From: Pomphorhynchus laevis
Lineage: Eukaryota > Acanthocephala > Palaeacanthocephala > Echinorhynchida > Pomphorhynchidae
Length of the DNA: 64,000 bases
Assembly: GCA_012934845.2 (NCBI GenBank)
Contig: WNNJ02000347.1
Span: 154,816-218,815, forward strand
Direction of reading: 5' to 3'
Below, in pieces: positions 32,609 through 44,125 of this stretch. Both the position numbers and the translations under genes were made by a program. Numbering within the stretch: the stretch's first letter is position 1; each line of letters opens with the position of its first letter. The notes under the pieces are model-generated. The model was not told the DNA's origin, did not search any database, and saw nothing but the letters and a program-made list of their open reading frames with translations.

Positions 32609-33203
32609 GTGCCGATTTTCCTTGACTTTTCTGATGCATTTGATCGTATCTCCATTCCCTTCGTCATCTCCTCTCTCAGGTCCCTCGGCTTGCCTGTGAG
32701 AATTGTTAACAGGGTGGATATATTATTGCACACCAAGCGGTTCTTCTATGAAGACGACCCTATTCGGGTGTGCCTCAAGGCTCCCCACTTTCTCCAATCT
32801 TGTATCTTGCTGCCTCCATTAAATTCTACAAAAGAAATAAACGCGATCAACATCTAGTAGTATACGCTGATGATACTACAGCACTGTTCTCTGGACGCCG
32901 GTGCAAATATGTAGTCTTGGACATCAGCCGTTTCTTTTTAAAATTAAAGACCAACTAACCTTGTCCAATATTATGTTGACCTACTCCAAATCGCAGGTGG
33001 TCGTCTTTCATGGCGCCACTGCCACAAAGAAAAATTTGAAGAGATTAGCACTACCAGCTCTATCTTCCATCCTGACTAATCAACCACTCCCAACCTTCAC
33101 AAATCGAGTAAAATACCAGGGATTCACCATTACGGTGAACTGTTCAGCGAAAGCTGACTGGATAGACTCAAACGTATCCTCAAGAGAGCTAGATGGGCAC
33201 TGA
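32609..33203 (+). pseudogene. LINE reverse transcriptase palm remnants
   Basis: Three overlapping frames hold polymerase motifs: A (LDFSDAFDRI), B (PQGSPLSPILY) and C (VVYADDTTAL), with both catalytic Asp of YADD present. YQGFTITVN near 33110 matches the usual 'YLG..I' after the palm. The motifs are split among frames. Confidence 0.8.
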
Positions 33204-33707
33204 AACGAGCTCAGCATCTGTAATTGAATAGGAAAACGGAAGTGTGCCTCTAGGGTACTTGGGTTATCTCGGGATTAGTCTTCTTCTCCATAGGACGTCT
33301 CCCAGAGCAAAGACTAAGGTTTGTCAAGCTCATCATTTCGCGATTACCGAGTATAGTCTTCGGGGGGTGTAAAAGACCCCGGATGGTTCAATCGGAAGGC
33401 GGCGTATTGGATTAGCTGGAGGGCGTAGTTATAACTACTAAGGCCGTGGTTATAAAGAAGACGAATTTGTTAGACAGACTTGTACTATATTCAGTTTTTC
33501 TTTTCTCGCATGTCTTATTATTAAGTTTTTTAGTAGTTGTATGTATTATTTAAGAAAATCTATATTTATTTAAATTTTTTGTGTATGCATGTTTTGCTTT
33601 TCGGCATTTCCTTTTTCATTTTAAGTAGAAATGTGGGACAGATAAATGCTTGTACTTTTGCATAAATGTTAAAAATCAATATTTGGTGTACATTTTATTG
33701 TAATCCT

Positions 33708-34018
33708 GATGATAGCAGGAGCTATCGAAATATTGAATTTCAAATTAAAGATAAATTAGTAGCAGCGCCTGAAGATAAAAGAAATATGAAAATCATGCAA
33801 AAAATGATGGAATATGCAATCGATTCTCCAGTCTTGTTAAGAAATTATTCGTCTCAACAAGTTATTTCCTCCATTCAAAGAACTGAGGTAAGTACTGCTA
33901 TATTTTCTAACTCACAAACTGAACAGAAGGAACTTCTCCTAGTGAAGAAACTTCATGACTTAATTACGATTAAATTTTCGTCTTCCATAACCTACATTCA
34001 ATTCCCAGTACTCTGCTA
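33708..34018 (+). CDS. possible exon(s) of an unknown gene (B)
   Basis: Coding-like frame following a possible acceptor ATAGCAG|GAGC. It is rich in Lys, Met, Ser and Gln (KDKLVAAPEDKRNMKIMQKM...). In its middle a perfect donor GAG|GTAAGT (33888) is followed by CTAAC and an acceptor GAACAG|AAGG, enclosing 39 nt. The enclosed part also reads open, so splicing would remove 13 codons. The frame ends near 34018 inside sequence repeated at 34250. No family recognised; link to exon A is inferred. Confidence 0.25.
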
Positions 34019-34680
34019 AAACGATTGTTCCTAAATTAAAAACAAGTAACAGGGAAGTGTAAGGAAATATTAAACAAAACGCAAGTTTCATTTGTTTTAT
34101 AAATCCTTTATTGCTTGCAATAAAATCAATTAAATTAATAATTTTAAATTAATAAATTAATAAACAGCCACTTTCATATAAAGTGATTTTAACTTAATTG
34201 TTTAATAACATGTCCTATTTATAATCGTTTGCAGCACACTTTAACTAACTAACCTACATTCAATTCTCAGCACTCCGCCTAAACATTTGTTCAACAAAAT
34301 ATAAACAAGTCACAGGGAAGTGTTAAAACATATTAAACATAATGCAAGTTTCATTTGTTTTATAAATCCTTTATTGCTTCAATTAAAAACCATTTAATTA
34401 ATAATTTTAAAATAAATAAATTAAAAAAACAGCCACTTTCAAATAAAGCGATTTTTACTTAATTGTTTGATAACATGTCCTATATATAATCGTTTGCAGT
34501 ACACTTTAACTAACCTTTATTAAATTCGCGATTACTCTGCTACAGAAGATTACTGCATTATCGATTACTCTGCTAATGCCAAACAGAACTTAATTTTATT
34601 TAAAAATCTAAATCAGTTAGTATTCTACATTTAATGTTTTATAATCAAAACAATAAATGAAATAATCTTAGGGACATTAA
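33985..34680. repeat. ~265-bp repeat, right cluster
   Basis: AACCTACATTCAATTC, CAGGGAAGTGT and GCAAGTTTCATTTGTTTTAT occur from 33985 and again from 34248, about 263 bp apart, with the AACAGCCACTTTC block between. The last part (34430-34675) matches the left cluster 29780-30020. Confidence 0.7.
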
Positions 34681-34689
34681 ATGACATTT

Positions 34690-35570
34690 AAATAACATTT
34701 AGTATTTATGCACTATTAGTAAATCCCCACAAACTATATTCAGAAAAATTAATGCTGTACATTTTTATAGAAAAATGTGTTCAATTACAGTAATAATTTC
34801 TGCCATTTATCAAGATTACCGAATTACAGGGTATAATATATAATATTATATATTATAATAACTTTTATTTATTAATAACTTTTTACTTTCAAATTACTGA
34901 GGTAGCTAATTGTAGAAAATGATTATTTTGTATAAAAGTATTTGATAATTTATTTTTACGAGTAATTTAATTACTATGGTCGAGTAAGCACATCGGATCG
35001 ATACCTTCACAAATTTTAAACGATAAATTTGAAACTTATAAATTCACAAAATTTATTAATAATAAAATTGGTTGAAAGATCGGCACCTGATTTTTAAACA
35101 AAAATACAAAATTTTATTGTTATTTTATTGTTCGATAGCATTTCCTTGCTCAAGAAAACTAAAATTCATTTATTTTAGAAACGATGATGAACATGGTGAA
35201 ATAATTTCCGTCCTTCACTGAAAAATGTATGTTCCTTACATCTAGAATGTAGAAATAAAGGACGTACATCTTATCACTCTGAAAAATGTAAATGTAAAGG
35301 CAAAACTATTGACGATAAAATTTTACTATTAATAAATTTTAGCAATAAAGTATAAAGAACAATAAAGTTGGTTAACATTTTGATGTGAGAGAACAGTATA
35401 CTCTATGTAAATTCAAAGTTTTGATCAAGCCGCTTTGCCCTTCGTATATTAAATTTCTGTAACAAAAAATTATTTCGATGTTCAGCATTTGGCTATGAAT
35501 GATTAAAGCGGTATCACTCATCTTACTGCGTACTGATGCTTTTAACTTTGAAGTAAAAAGGGCTGTCTGA
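34690..35570. other. no gene seen
   Basis: AT-rich spacer; short frames only. Confidence 0.45.
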
Positions 35571-35574
35571 CTGT

Positions 35575-35880
35575 CAGAATGGATCCTCATGATAACCTCT
35601 AATCCTTATTCTTATACATTGTCTTTTATTTATTACTCAATTCATAAAAATTGAGTATTTAAAACTTAAATTTTAACTGCGTACTTGTGCTTTTAACTTT
35701 GAAGTAAAAAGGTCTGCCTGATTGTCATTATGGATCCTCATAATAACCTCTAATTCTTATACATTGTCTGTTGTTTATTAGTCAATTCATAACAATTGAC
35801 TTTTATTTATTTATTATTTATCTTTATTTTTATTTATATTGGTAAAAAATACGTAGACTCAGTTAACAGATCATATAAAT
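35575..35880 (+). mobile_element. PLE 3'-end fragment with internal duplication
   Basis: TAACCTCTAATYCTTAT, then CATTGTCTKTTRTTTATTA, then TCAATTCATAA occur twice (35590-35650 and 35745-35800), and CTTTTAACTTTGAAGTAAAAAGG precedes both. These match the 3' region of the minus-strand PLE at 28060-28130. ATACGTAGACTCAGTTA at 35848 is the PLE terminus also seen at 45770. Confidence 0.55.
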
Positions 35881-36022
35881 CTAAATTTATATGTATGTTC
35901 TCACATATAATTCTAATATTATATTTTGTTGAGATATTTCCGGACCTCTTCGACTAACTTGTATTTTAGCTGGCTACATAATAGCTTCAGCTATCAGGTC
36001 GCATTACGACAGAAAGCATGCT

Positions 36023-36087
36023 GTCCAGACAACTCCACAGAGCGGGACTCATCAGTGGACGTCTGTGTATCATCGTTGTTTCGTCCC
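36023..36087 (-). ncRNA. hammerhead-type ribozyme, permuted strand order (258-bp unit, copy A)
   Basis: Minus strand: helix II GGGAC/GTCCC, GAAA (36082-36079), helix III ACAAC/GTTGT, catalytic strand CTGATGA, helix I GTCCA/TGGAC and cleavage triplet GTC. A further stem CACAG/CTGTG can extend helix III. The order of strands is the same as in the 357-bp repeat, though the sequences are unrelated. Confidence 0.65.
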
Positions 36088-36361
36088 TCAGCATGCACTA
36101 TATTGACGATACACATGGTGGTCCTCCATCAGATTGAAATGAGTAATTGAAATCGTCTTGTTGGTAGTCGGTTGAATTTCATTTTGTTGAGATATTTCCG
36201 GACCTCTTCGACTAACTTGTATTTTAGCTGGCTACATAATAGCTTCAGCTATCAGGTCGCATTACGACAGAAAGCATGCTGTCCAGACAACTCCACAAAG
36301 CGGATGTGTCTGGACAGCCATGGAGGACCACCATGTGTATCGTCAATATAGTGCATGCTGA

Positions 36362-36426
36362 GGGACGAAACAACGATGATACAGAGACGTCCACTGATGA
36401 GTCCCGCTCTGTGGAGTTGTCTGGAC
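36362..36426 (+). ncRNA. hammerhead-type ribozyme, permuted strand order (258-bp unit, inverted copy)
   Basis: GGGAC (36362-36366), GAAA (36367-36370), CAAC, then GTCCA (36389-36393), CTGATGA (36394-36400), GTCCC (36401-36405), then GTTGT (36416-36420), C at the cleavage position and TGGAC (36422-36426). The stems are GGGAC/GTCCC, ACAAC/GTTGT and GTCCA/TGGAC, all perfect. ACAGAG/CTCTGT extends helix III; copy A uses a different but possible pairing there. Confidence 0.7.
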
Positions 36427-37500
36427 AGCATGCTTTCTGTCGTAATGCGACCTGATAGCTGAAGCTATTATGTAGCCAGCTAAAATACAAGTTAGTCGAA
36501 GAGGTCCGGAAATATCTCAACAAAATGAAATTCAACCGACTACCAACAAGACGATTTCAATAATATTATATTATATAGACGTTTTAAACTATAAATATTT
36601 ACGAAGAAATGACACTGTTGCAAGACACTATTTAATTATAAAAAATTTATATTTTTTGATTACTTTGCATCATGCTTAATAATATATAATATATAATTAT
36701 AATTTATAATTATAATTATATAATTATCTCATTATATAATTTATTATAAATTATAAGTTATAAATGGTGGCCTAGTTGGGGCTATCCAACGCATCCTCCG
36801 GGTTGCAGATGGAGGAACGGTCCATAGATATATAGGTTAGCTGCGACATAAACTATGATATAGTCCAATAAGCAGCCATGGTCAGCCAGCGAGTGTATTA
36901 TGATGGTGGTGAAGCACTGAATAGCAACCGATGTTTCTATAAATTGCCATCTACCGGAATCCTGGCTAATAAACTGACATAGCGAGTATGTCCCGCTATC
37001 AAAACAGGATTTGTGCTCCCTTGTGTGGCGAACCCTCGTGGTATCCCAGCCTCAACACAATACCTGAAAATGAAAAATAAAAGTGAAAGTAAAAGCGTCT
37101 ACAAAAATTGATCAATCCTCAAATCCTAATTCAAAAGATCAGCAGACTTGTTTTCTCGGATTCCGAAGTCGGGGTCTGTGTCACAACCGCATCGCTATCA
37201 TCAATGCAAGGAGTCTTCTCTAACCTGACCAATCAAGTATGCTAGCACGTACCTTGGATATACAAAAAGTCGATATTTGTTACATCTCTGAATGCCGATT
37301 ACCTGATACCATGCATCAATGTTCCAAATGAAAATTATAGTTATACAATGTACCAATCTGGCCCTACTGACAACTCCGATCGAAACGGGGTGGCAATTAT
37401 CATTCGTACTAGTTTAGCTGACCATCTAACCGTTTGACAACCAATATCTGACAGACAAGCCTTAATTCGTTTAAATTGAAAGAATGCGAACTGTACCATA

Positions 37501-37936
37501 TTGAGTGTGTATGCTCCAACGAACTCCACCTGTCAATCGATAGTAAATGCTTTCTACAAAGATCTTGACTTTGCTTTAGGCAGCGTGCCTTCCCGGAATT
37601 TCCTTGTAGTTGCTGGTGACTTCAATGCGCAACTCCAGTACTCAAACTTGACAGTCCCTATTGTGGGTAAGCAAACAATGGGAAGACATATATGCCCAAA
37701 TGGCGAAAAATTATTGAACATACTTCTTATCCATGATCACATTGCAACAAATACATGTTTTCAACATAAAAGACGTCATCTTAAAACATGGAAGTTTCCA
37801 AAATGAACAGATGCGCAATCAAATCGATTACATTCTCATTCGAAGAAGATATCGTAGTCTGATAGCTAATTCCAGATCATATTTAAGAACAGATGTAATA
37901 ACTGACAATGCTCTTTTATTAATGAAATTACAATGA
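37501..37936 (+). pseudogene. RTE endonuclease domain
   Basis: Two overlapping frames: LSVYAPTN, then NFLVVAGDFNAQLQ (catalytic GDFN), GRHICPNGEKLLNILLIHDH and NTCFQHKRRH, then RNQIDYILIRRRYRSL with the 'QIDYI' motif and a degraded SDH region (ITDNALLLMKL). The frame change lies between the halves, so the gene is broken. Confidence 0.8.
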
Positions 37937-39026
37937 TTGAAGTTTCACTCAAGCCAACGACTTAGAGCTGACTTCTTAGACACTCGCTTAATAAATGACA
38001 AAAATACCAGAATTAACTTTGAGAACAAGCTTAGCCAAATACTAGGTAAACCGTATAAACCTTTGAGCGCTAATGATAGATGAACATAGCTGTGAGAGGC
38101 TATTCGCTATACCACCTCTCTACTTCTTCCTCGAAAGCAAAATACCAGAAAGCCATAGATTAGTAAAACAACTCTGGATATATCAGACAGACGGAAAGCT
38201 ACAATAGGGTTTTGATTCAAAAAGTTGTTTGAAATTACGAAACTTCTTAGATTGAGCATCCGTAATGATAAGGAAAGTTTATGAAAAGATCTCGCGACAC
38301 AATGGGATCATGCTACTCCTAATGGCAACTCCCGCAAATTCTTTCAGTTAATAAGACGGTATTCAGCCGATAAGCCTGATATAAAGAAGCCCTATTTACT
38401 AAATAAAGATAAATCGGTTCATCTCTTAGATAGTAAAAGCCGCATTAATCGACGGACAGAGTACTTCAAAGGGCTCTATAATTCAGTTAAAAATACTAGT
38501 AATGCGAATCGATTGAACTCTGAATATTCAACCATTATCGACCAGTCGATACAATCAATTGTGAAATTGCCCCACATCATTTGTAGAGATCACAACAGCA
38601 GTAAATAGCTTAAAATCTAGTAAAGCATCGGGTCCCGATGGTGTCCTACCTAAGTTGTTAAAAGCAAGTGGCCATGTGGGTTCTGGAATGGTTGCACAAG
38701 CTATTTGGGATAATTCCTGGAGATTGGGAAACATAATTCATAATTCCTGTTTTTAAAAAAGGCGATCATTGTGACTGCTCAAGCTATCGGGGTATTTCAC
38801 TCTTACCTGTCGCTTATAAAGTTCTCGAATCGATCATTCTAAATAGAATTCGCTTATTGAGAGAATCTCAACCTCGAGAGAATCAAGCAGGTTTCAGGCC
38901 TCACAGAGGCTGCATCGATCAAATATTCTCGCTGCGTATCTTAATGAATTTAAGGTTCGAATTTCGCCAACCGACTGTCATTGCTATTCTTGACTTAAAG
39001 CAGGGTTTAATAGTGTAAATAGTGCA

Positions 39027-39605
39027 GTGATGTTGCGTCTATTGCGGAACTCCGGAGTTCCTACACAGATATGCGAAATAATTGAGGTTATTTATCGGCA
39101 AACTGAATCGATTGTACGCGAGAATGGTCATGTGGGAATACCCTTTACGGCTTGCTTAAGAGTTAGACAAGGTGGAGTTTTGTCTCCGGAGTTGTTTAAT
39201 CTTACAATCGATGAATTACTCAGAGAATGTTTAGACGAGCAACCAGGAATCCAAATTTACCCCAATAATTGTTCAATCACTGGTCTCACATATGCTGGCG
39301 ATGTCGCTCTTTTAGCGGAAACTGCAGCTGATTTACAATTCACGATTACTAGAATTCATACTGCTTCAGCAAAATGTGACCTAACTCTAAACGTTTCGAA
39401 ATGCAAAATACTATTGTTTTGTCATCCTCATTTTGATATAAAATTAAACGAACAATTGCTTGAACATGTGCACGCCTTTAAATACCTGGGTACGGTAATA
39501 TCCAACGAATGCAAATGTGATGATAAAATAACCAATCGCATTGTAACAGCAAGCAAAAGTTTTAACGATAAAATAGGGTATGGCGTGATAGAAAGCTATC
39601 AATGA
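39027..39605 (+). pseudogene. RTE reverse transcriptase, palm and thumb
   Basis: An open stretch of 192 codons: LLRNSGVPTQICEIIEVIY, GIPFTACLRVRQGGVLSPELFNLTIDE (motif B), ITGLTYAGDVALLAETA (motif C) and LNVSKCKILLF, then FKYLGTVISNE. Motif C reads YAGD instead of YADD, so a catalytic Asp is lost. Motif A lies upstream near 38980 (IAILDLKQG). It is internal to the element rather than a separate gene. Confidence 0.8.
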
Positions 39606-40528
39606 AAACTAAGGTTCGAGTTTACACTTTGATAGTTCGTCCAGTTCTGTTGTACGGATCGGAATGCTGGCCTGAAAAAATTAGCACAACCAGAAAAGTA
39701 ATGACTTAGGCGGATTGCAAGAATGAATCCACTGCAACATATACCAAATGACACCGTGTGTAAAAAATGCGGTATTGAGGATTCTGTTATTCAAATTTAA
39801 ATAAAAAACATATTACGATTTCTTGGACATGTTCTGCGTATGGAAAATGCACGTATTCCAAAAATGGTGTTCCTTTCGAGCAATGACTCACACTGGAAAC
39901 GTCATCGAGGTAAAGCAATAAAACCCACATTAAAAACATTCGAAAATGATGCGAAGACTATTCTATTGGCGATTTCAAATATTGGCTAGGAGCAATTCAA
40001 ACGGAATTAGCGAACTGAATTGGAGAATGTGGCTCAAGACAGACTTTCATGGATTCGTATGACAACATGTTTAAACTGATCTGCTTTATTCTTATTTTTT
40101 TGTTTTTTTTCTCGGTTGTAACCCACGGCCTGTTAAGGACTTTTGGTTTTCATATATATAATTAATTATATAAATTATAATTATTTAATATTTTTAATAA
40201 TAAAATATAAAAATACAAAAATTAAAAGTGCCTTACAGTATTAGAGAAAATTAATCAATGTTTACCATAATATATTATATGCAAACATTATAACGAATAT
40301 CTAAATTTTACAAAATATATTAAATTATATTATTTATCTTTTCATATACACATTTTAAAATATATTGCAAGATAAATAACTCATTACGAAATCATTTATC
40401 GTATATTTGGAAAAGATATACGTTCATCACTAAGATATAATGATGTTGCATAAATATGCTAACAAAATATAATTGACAAATACATAAATATACGAACAAA
40501 AGTTTTAATTATAATAAAGTACATAAGG

Positions 40529-40851
40529 CAGCGGTTTCCAAACTTTATGCTACCACGCCTGCTTAAATAAAAATTTTGTATTCACGCCTCACTACTTTTT
40601 ATTAGATATACTTTAGATAACATATCCATATATTATATTATATTTATTATTCATAAATTTTATAATATATGAATAATAATTTATATTATTCATATATTAT
40701 TTTATATTTTTATATATTCTTAATATATTATATATATTATATTATATATTTATATTATATTATTATATTATAAAATATTCAAAGTTTAATGGATCCCCAT
40801 GGCAATCGCCCGCGCTTCCCCTGAGGTGCGCTCCCAGTTTGGAAACCGCTG
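40529..40851. mobile_element. non-autonomous hAT-type element
   Basis: Ends CAGCGGTTTCCAAACT and AGTTTGGAAACCGCTG are perfect 16-bp inverted repeats of the type seen in hAT (Charlie/Tip100-like) elements. The flanking 8-mers ACATAAGG and ATATAAAG agree at 6 of 8 positions, as expected for an aged target-site duplication. The 323-bp interior is AT-rich and codes for nothing. Confidence 0.8.
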
Positions 40852-40859
40852 ATATAAAG

Positions 40860-42480
40860 TGATGAAGAAAGAACACTATATTTGATTAAGTTTTCTTAAG
40901 TCAACTATAGTTGCTTCTATCAACGCCCACTACGCATTTTACAAAACACCATTTGCACAAATCAAACTGTCTAACATTGCTTGAGCTTTAGTATATCCAT
41001 ATAGCTTGTAGTCCATTCATGACTATCTACAATAAGAAGATTCTGATATAATTTGGCGCGTCTTTAAAATATATGGAATCTAAATTTTAAATAAGGAACA
41101 CTTATATGATAGAGATCATCAAGTAGGATTTATTAACTTAGAAAATCTAAAGTATGCTAAAATCGATAAATAAAATCGATCTGAAAACGTTCTACGCGTT
41201 TATATATAACGTATTTTTAAACACGACCTGTGCCGAATGAATGATTAATAAACCTTATCTCTAACAAATCTAATACCATTACTCGTATATCTGCCCTGAC
41301 ATAAACTAAATTGCTTATTTGGGAGTAATAAACTGCGAGTAAAATTACAAACTGAAATGCTAGGATTAAAATCATAATCTTGTAGCAGAGATTTAGTAAA
41401 GCAATTCCTCAGAATGAGTTAACATCGATCATTTATATTTATTCCCGCACGCCATGAGTAGGAAACCAAGCATCTGTATTGAAACGTATTGAAGAAAAAG
41501 TGTAAAGTTGCGTAATAACCGAAAATAGGATTTAATATGTTTGCCAATGAAAGTAATAAAGGACAAGGCCTTTGTGATTTTACATTCTGATGTTATTAGC
41601 GGTGCATAAACAAAAAGCAATAACACTCTCCTTTTCAATTGAGAATATATTTTCAAAGATGTAATAATTAGTTTCGGCTGCAAGCCGAAAAGCTGCAATG
41701 AGCTTTTTCGATACTCCTTGAAATTATTATAATATATTTATGTATTTTGTTTAGTTTAATCTTCTTAAATATCGAAGTTTAATATTAAATCCTAATAAGA
41801 ATTAGCACTTTTTAAATTTGTTTATTAAATTTTACTAAAATGTTGTAAAATTCGTTTCCCATCCGAATTATTACAAGAAGGCGAGGAAACAGGAATATTT
41901 ATCTGATTACAAAAATCCAATATTTTGACGGCACTACGGTACGTCATCTTCAGGGTCTAGAAATAAAACACATTACTAAAAGGAATTAGAAAGGGCACAA
42001 AATAAAAAAATATTTTACTAAATATTTGTGTTCTTGAATTTCTTATTTTAAGTTATTATGTTTACTTGTTAGCTACAAGTTAAACATTTTTACTTCCTAC
42101 AGATTTGAATTAAAAATATTTCTAATTACACTGTCGAATAGTTGTTCATAATTTAAAAAAAAATAAACTTTGGTTAAGACGAAAAACTGATTCGAGAACT
42201 TCCAATCTAAAATGACAAATACTTTTGAAATTCGGGGCAAGATCAACAAAACAATATAATTTTTATTTATATTTCGCTAGCTACTATAGGCATAACCTCA
42301 AATGTACGAATCATTAACAGTAAGCGAATCTGATCCTTTATGACCTCTGTCAGAAATACTGAAACTATGTATTATTGGTTATGACGTTATTATTATGTTT
42401 TCTTATTTTTAATAAATTATTAATTTTAAAAAAGGGAAAAGTTTGCATACCAAGGTGTTTACACTTTAAAATGTAAACTG
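40860..42480. other. no gene; two hairpin motifs
   Basis: No supported coding region. On the minus strand near 41960-41900 there is CTGAAGA-T-GACG, loop, CGTC-AAAATATTGG. Near 42300-42265 there is a stem followed by CTAGCGAAATATAAATAAAA. Both resemble the dispersed hairpin set. Confidence 0.45.
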
Positions 42481-42711
42481 CTTCACGTGATCACGTTTAC
42501 GAGACCAGGTAATGGCCAATAGCTAAGTCGCGTAGCGCGTAAAGTGAAGGTGGTAGATCTTTATAGATCTTGTTCCAGCCTGCAACCGCCTTAAGCAGGG
42601 CAGCCCCCTGTCAGATGCTGCTGGATGGCCCGTTGTAAGTTTAGTCTGAGTCAACTAAACTAGGTGGCGACACCGAAAAAGCAACGTTAAAAATTATGAC
42701 TTAAAAGTTAC

Positions 42712-43287
42712 ATGTACTCAACCATATTGGAAAAATACGTAAGTACTAAAGATTTTAATTTTAGATCTTTCAAATGTAACAGAAAAAATTGTAAAGTTTG
42801 TGATGTTATAAATAATAATAATTGTATCGTAAGTAATACGACAAACAAATGTTTTTCATTAAATATTAATAATAATTGTAACTGCAATACCGCAGGTGTA
42901 GTGTATCTAATACAATGCACATGTGGATTGCAATATATAGGAAAAACATATCAAATGTTAAAAACTAGGTTTAGGCAACACATATATAATATACAGCATA
43001 ATAGTCAAACTATATTTCATAAACATATGAGATTAATAGGACATGATATTAAAAACTGTAAATTATTTATTTTAGAACATATTATCGAAGAAAACATATC
43101 AATCTTAAATCAAAAACTATTAGAAAAAGAAGATTTTTGGATTGAAACGCTTAATTCCATGTACCCATTAGGATTAAATGACGTGGTACAAGGAATTGGC
43201 AGAAGTAGTATAATACATAATAAACAACTATATTATAATAATCCGGTTAGACGCAAGCCAAGAAATCATGATGATAAAAGGAATTAA
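42712..43287 (+). pseudogene. PLE GIY-YIG endonuclease domain
   Basis: Open frame of 191 codons from an ATG. A Cys cluster CNRKNCKVC (residues 22-30) and CNCNTAG (57-62) precede the endonuclease core. GVVYLIQC (62-69) and QYIGKT (74-79) form the GIY-YIG strands, RFRQH (87-90) carries the catalytic Arg, and LEKEDFWIETL (138-148) the catalytic Glu. All key residues are present, so the domain itself may be intact. It would nick DNA to prime reverse transcription. The reading frame ends before the polymerase, so the full protein is not encoded in one frame. Confidence 0.85.
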
Positions 43288-44125
43288 GAAAAATATACTT
43301 AAAATATTAAAAAAGATATGTATATAAATGAACAATTAGAAATATTAAAACAACTTTTTAAAGATAATAAGCTAAAAGATCTTTATGTAAATAAAGGAAG
43401 TTTTTATAAAGATATCATTTGTTGAATAAATCAAAGATTAATTAACAATTATGATATGTTAAGTTGTATAAAAGACAGTTATTGTAATATAAAATACTAT
43501 AATCGGACAACAAATGTTAAAAATAGCAATCCAAAATATACACTGACCATAAAATTCATTAATAAATGCATAGATAACTTAAATATAGGTAGAGTTTAAA
43601 TGATCCTTAAAGTAATGAAATAATATAAACCGGTATACCTCAATATAGTAGGTCTTTTTAATAATTCTAAAAGTAAAGAAATAATAGGATCAGATTTAAG
43701 TAAATATATTCCTAAAATAAGGTATAAGTTGTTACCGCCATTAGGACGAAATATTTGTAATTATAATAAAGAATTGAAATCAATATGTAACGATAATATT
43801 AGAAACATTATAGAAACTGAATGCAATTGCAAAATTCTTTATTTTGAAATAATAAATTTACATATATACCCGTAATCTAGAATTAACTGAAAATAGAGCA
43901 TTTGGAAAAATGCTATCAAAAAGATATAATAATAAAAAATAATAAATCCGTTATTAAGTAATAACGATATAAAGAATTTACAATTCGTTATATCATAACT
44001 TAATTTCATATTTTAGTAAGCTGATTAATAGCTAAAGCTCATATATATAAGATAAACATTTGGAAAGTTTACATGAAAATGAAAATAACAAACAATTATA
44101 AAAGGAAGATCAAATTAATAAAGAT

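Larger units (their letters stand above)
30330..33510 (+). mobile_element. I/Jockey-like LINE, nearly full length, decayed
   Basis: Parts in order: ORF1 end with one zinc-knuckle core, PVCINCGGLHSAWSS (about 30555-30600). An endonuclease follows from 31091 (LNILQWNSGG, VIVLQETR). GDFNERTDR lies near 31530 and TTDHLSW near 31665. The reverse transcriptase spans about 32440-33200 (PIFLDFSDAFDRISI; PQGSPLSPILY; VVYADDTTALFSG). The 3' part ends GTGTAAAAGACCCC...GGAAGGCGGCG near 33400. Numerous stops and frame changes make it non-coding. A diverged 3' end of the same family is at 2880-3180. Confidence 0.85.
35923..36562. repeat. 258-bp repeat: direct copies plus an inverted copy
   Basis: ATTTTGTTGAGATATTTCCGG at 35923 recurs at 36181 (258 bp). 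The second copy breaks off near 36304 and is followed, from 36320, by an inverted full-length copy (revealed by ATGGAGGACCACCATG matching CATGGTGGTCCTCCAT at 36110-36126). The inverted copy runs through the unit junction, so it came from a tandem or circular form. Copy 1 (minus strand) and the inverted copy (plus strand) each hold a permuted hammerhead. Confidence 0.9.
36770..40150 (+). mobile_element. RTE-like LINE, nearly full length, decayed
   Basis: About 3.4 kb, the usual RTE size, with one long polyprotein and no separate ORF1 seen. From 37140: IAIINARSLL-like start, VDICYISECRLP, VAIIIRTSL, VAGDFNAQL (37610), RNQIDYILIRR (37815). The reverse transcriptase follows: ENQAGFRPHRGCIDQIFSLR (about 38880), LRVRQGGVLSPELFN (39160) and FKYLGTVIS (39480). 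Then RVYTLIVRPVLLYGSECWP (39610) and the ending near 40000. The 3' end is followed by ATATATAAT repeats. Several frame breaks. Confidence 0.85.

Noticed and set aside
33704-33735. CTGATGATAGC-AGGA-GCTATCGAAAT as another half hammerhead
   Set aside because: It overlaps a possible exon start, and the stem would use up the GA of CUGAUGA, so it does not fit the core.
36245-36535. 96-codon minus-strand frame (and the 74-codon plus-strand frame at 35926)
   Set aside because: Both are the same frame in direct and inverted copies of the 258-bp repeat, across ribozyme sequence.
42708-42920. 70-codon minus-strand frame opposite the GIY-YIG domain
   Set aside because: Antisense of a recognised domain.
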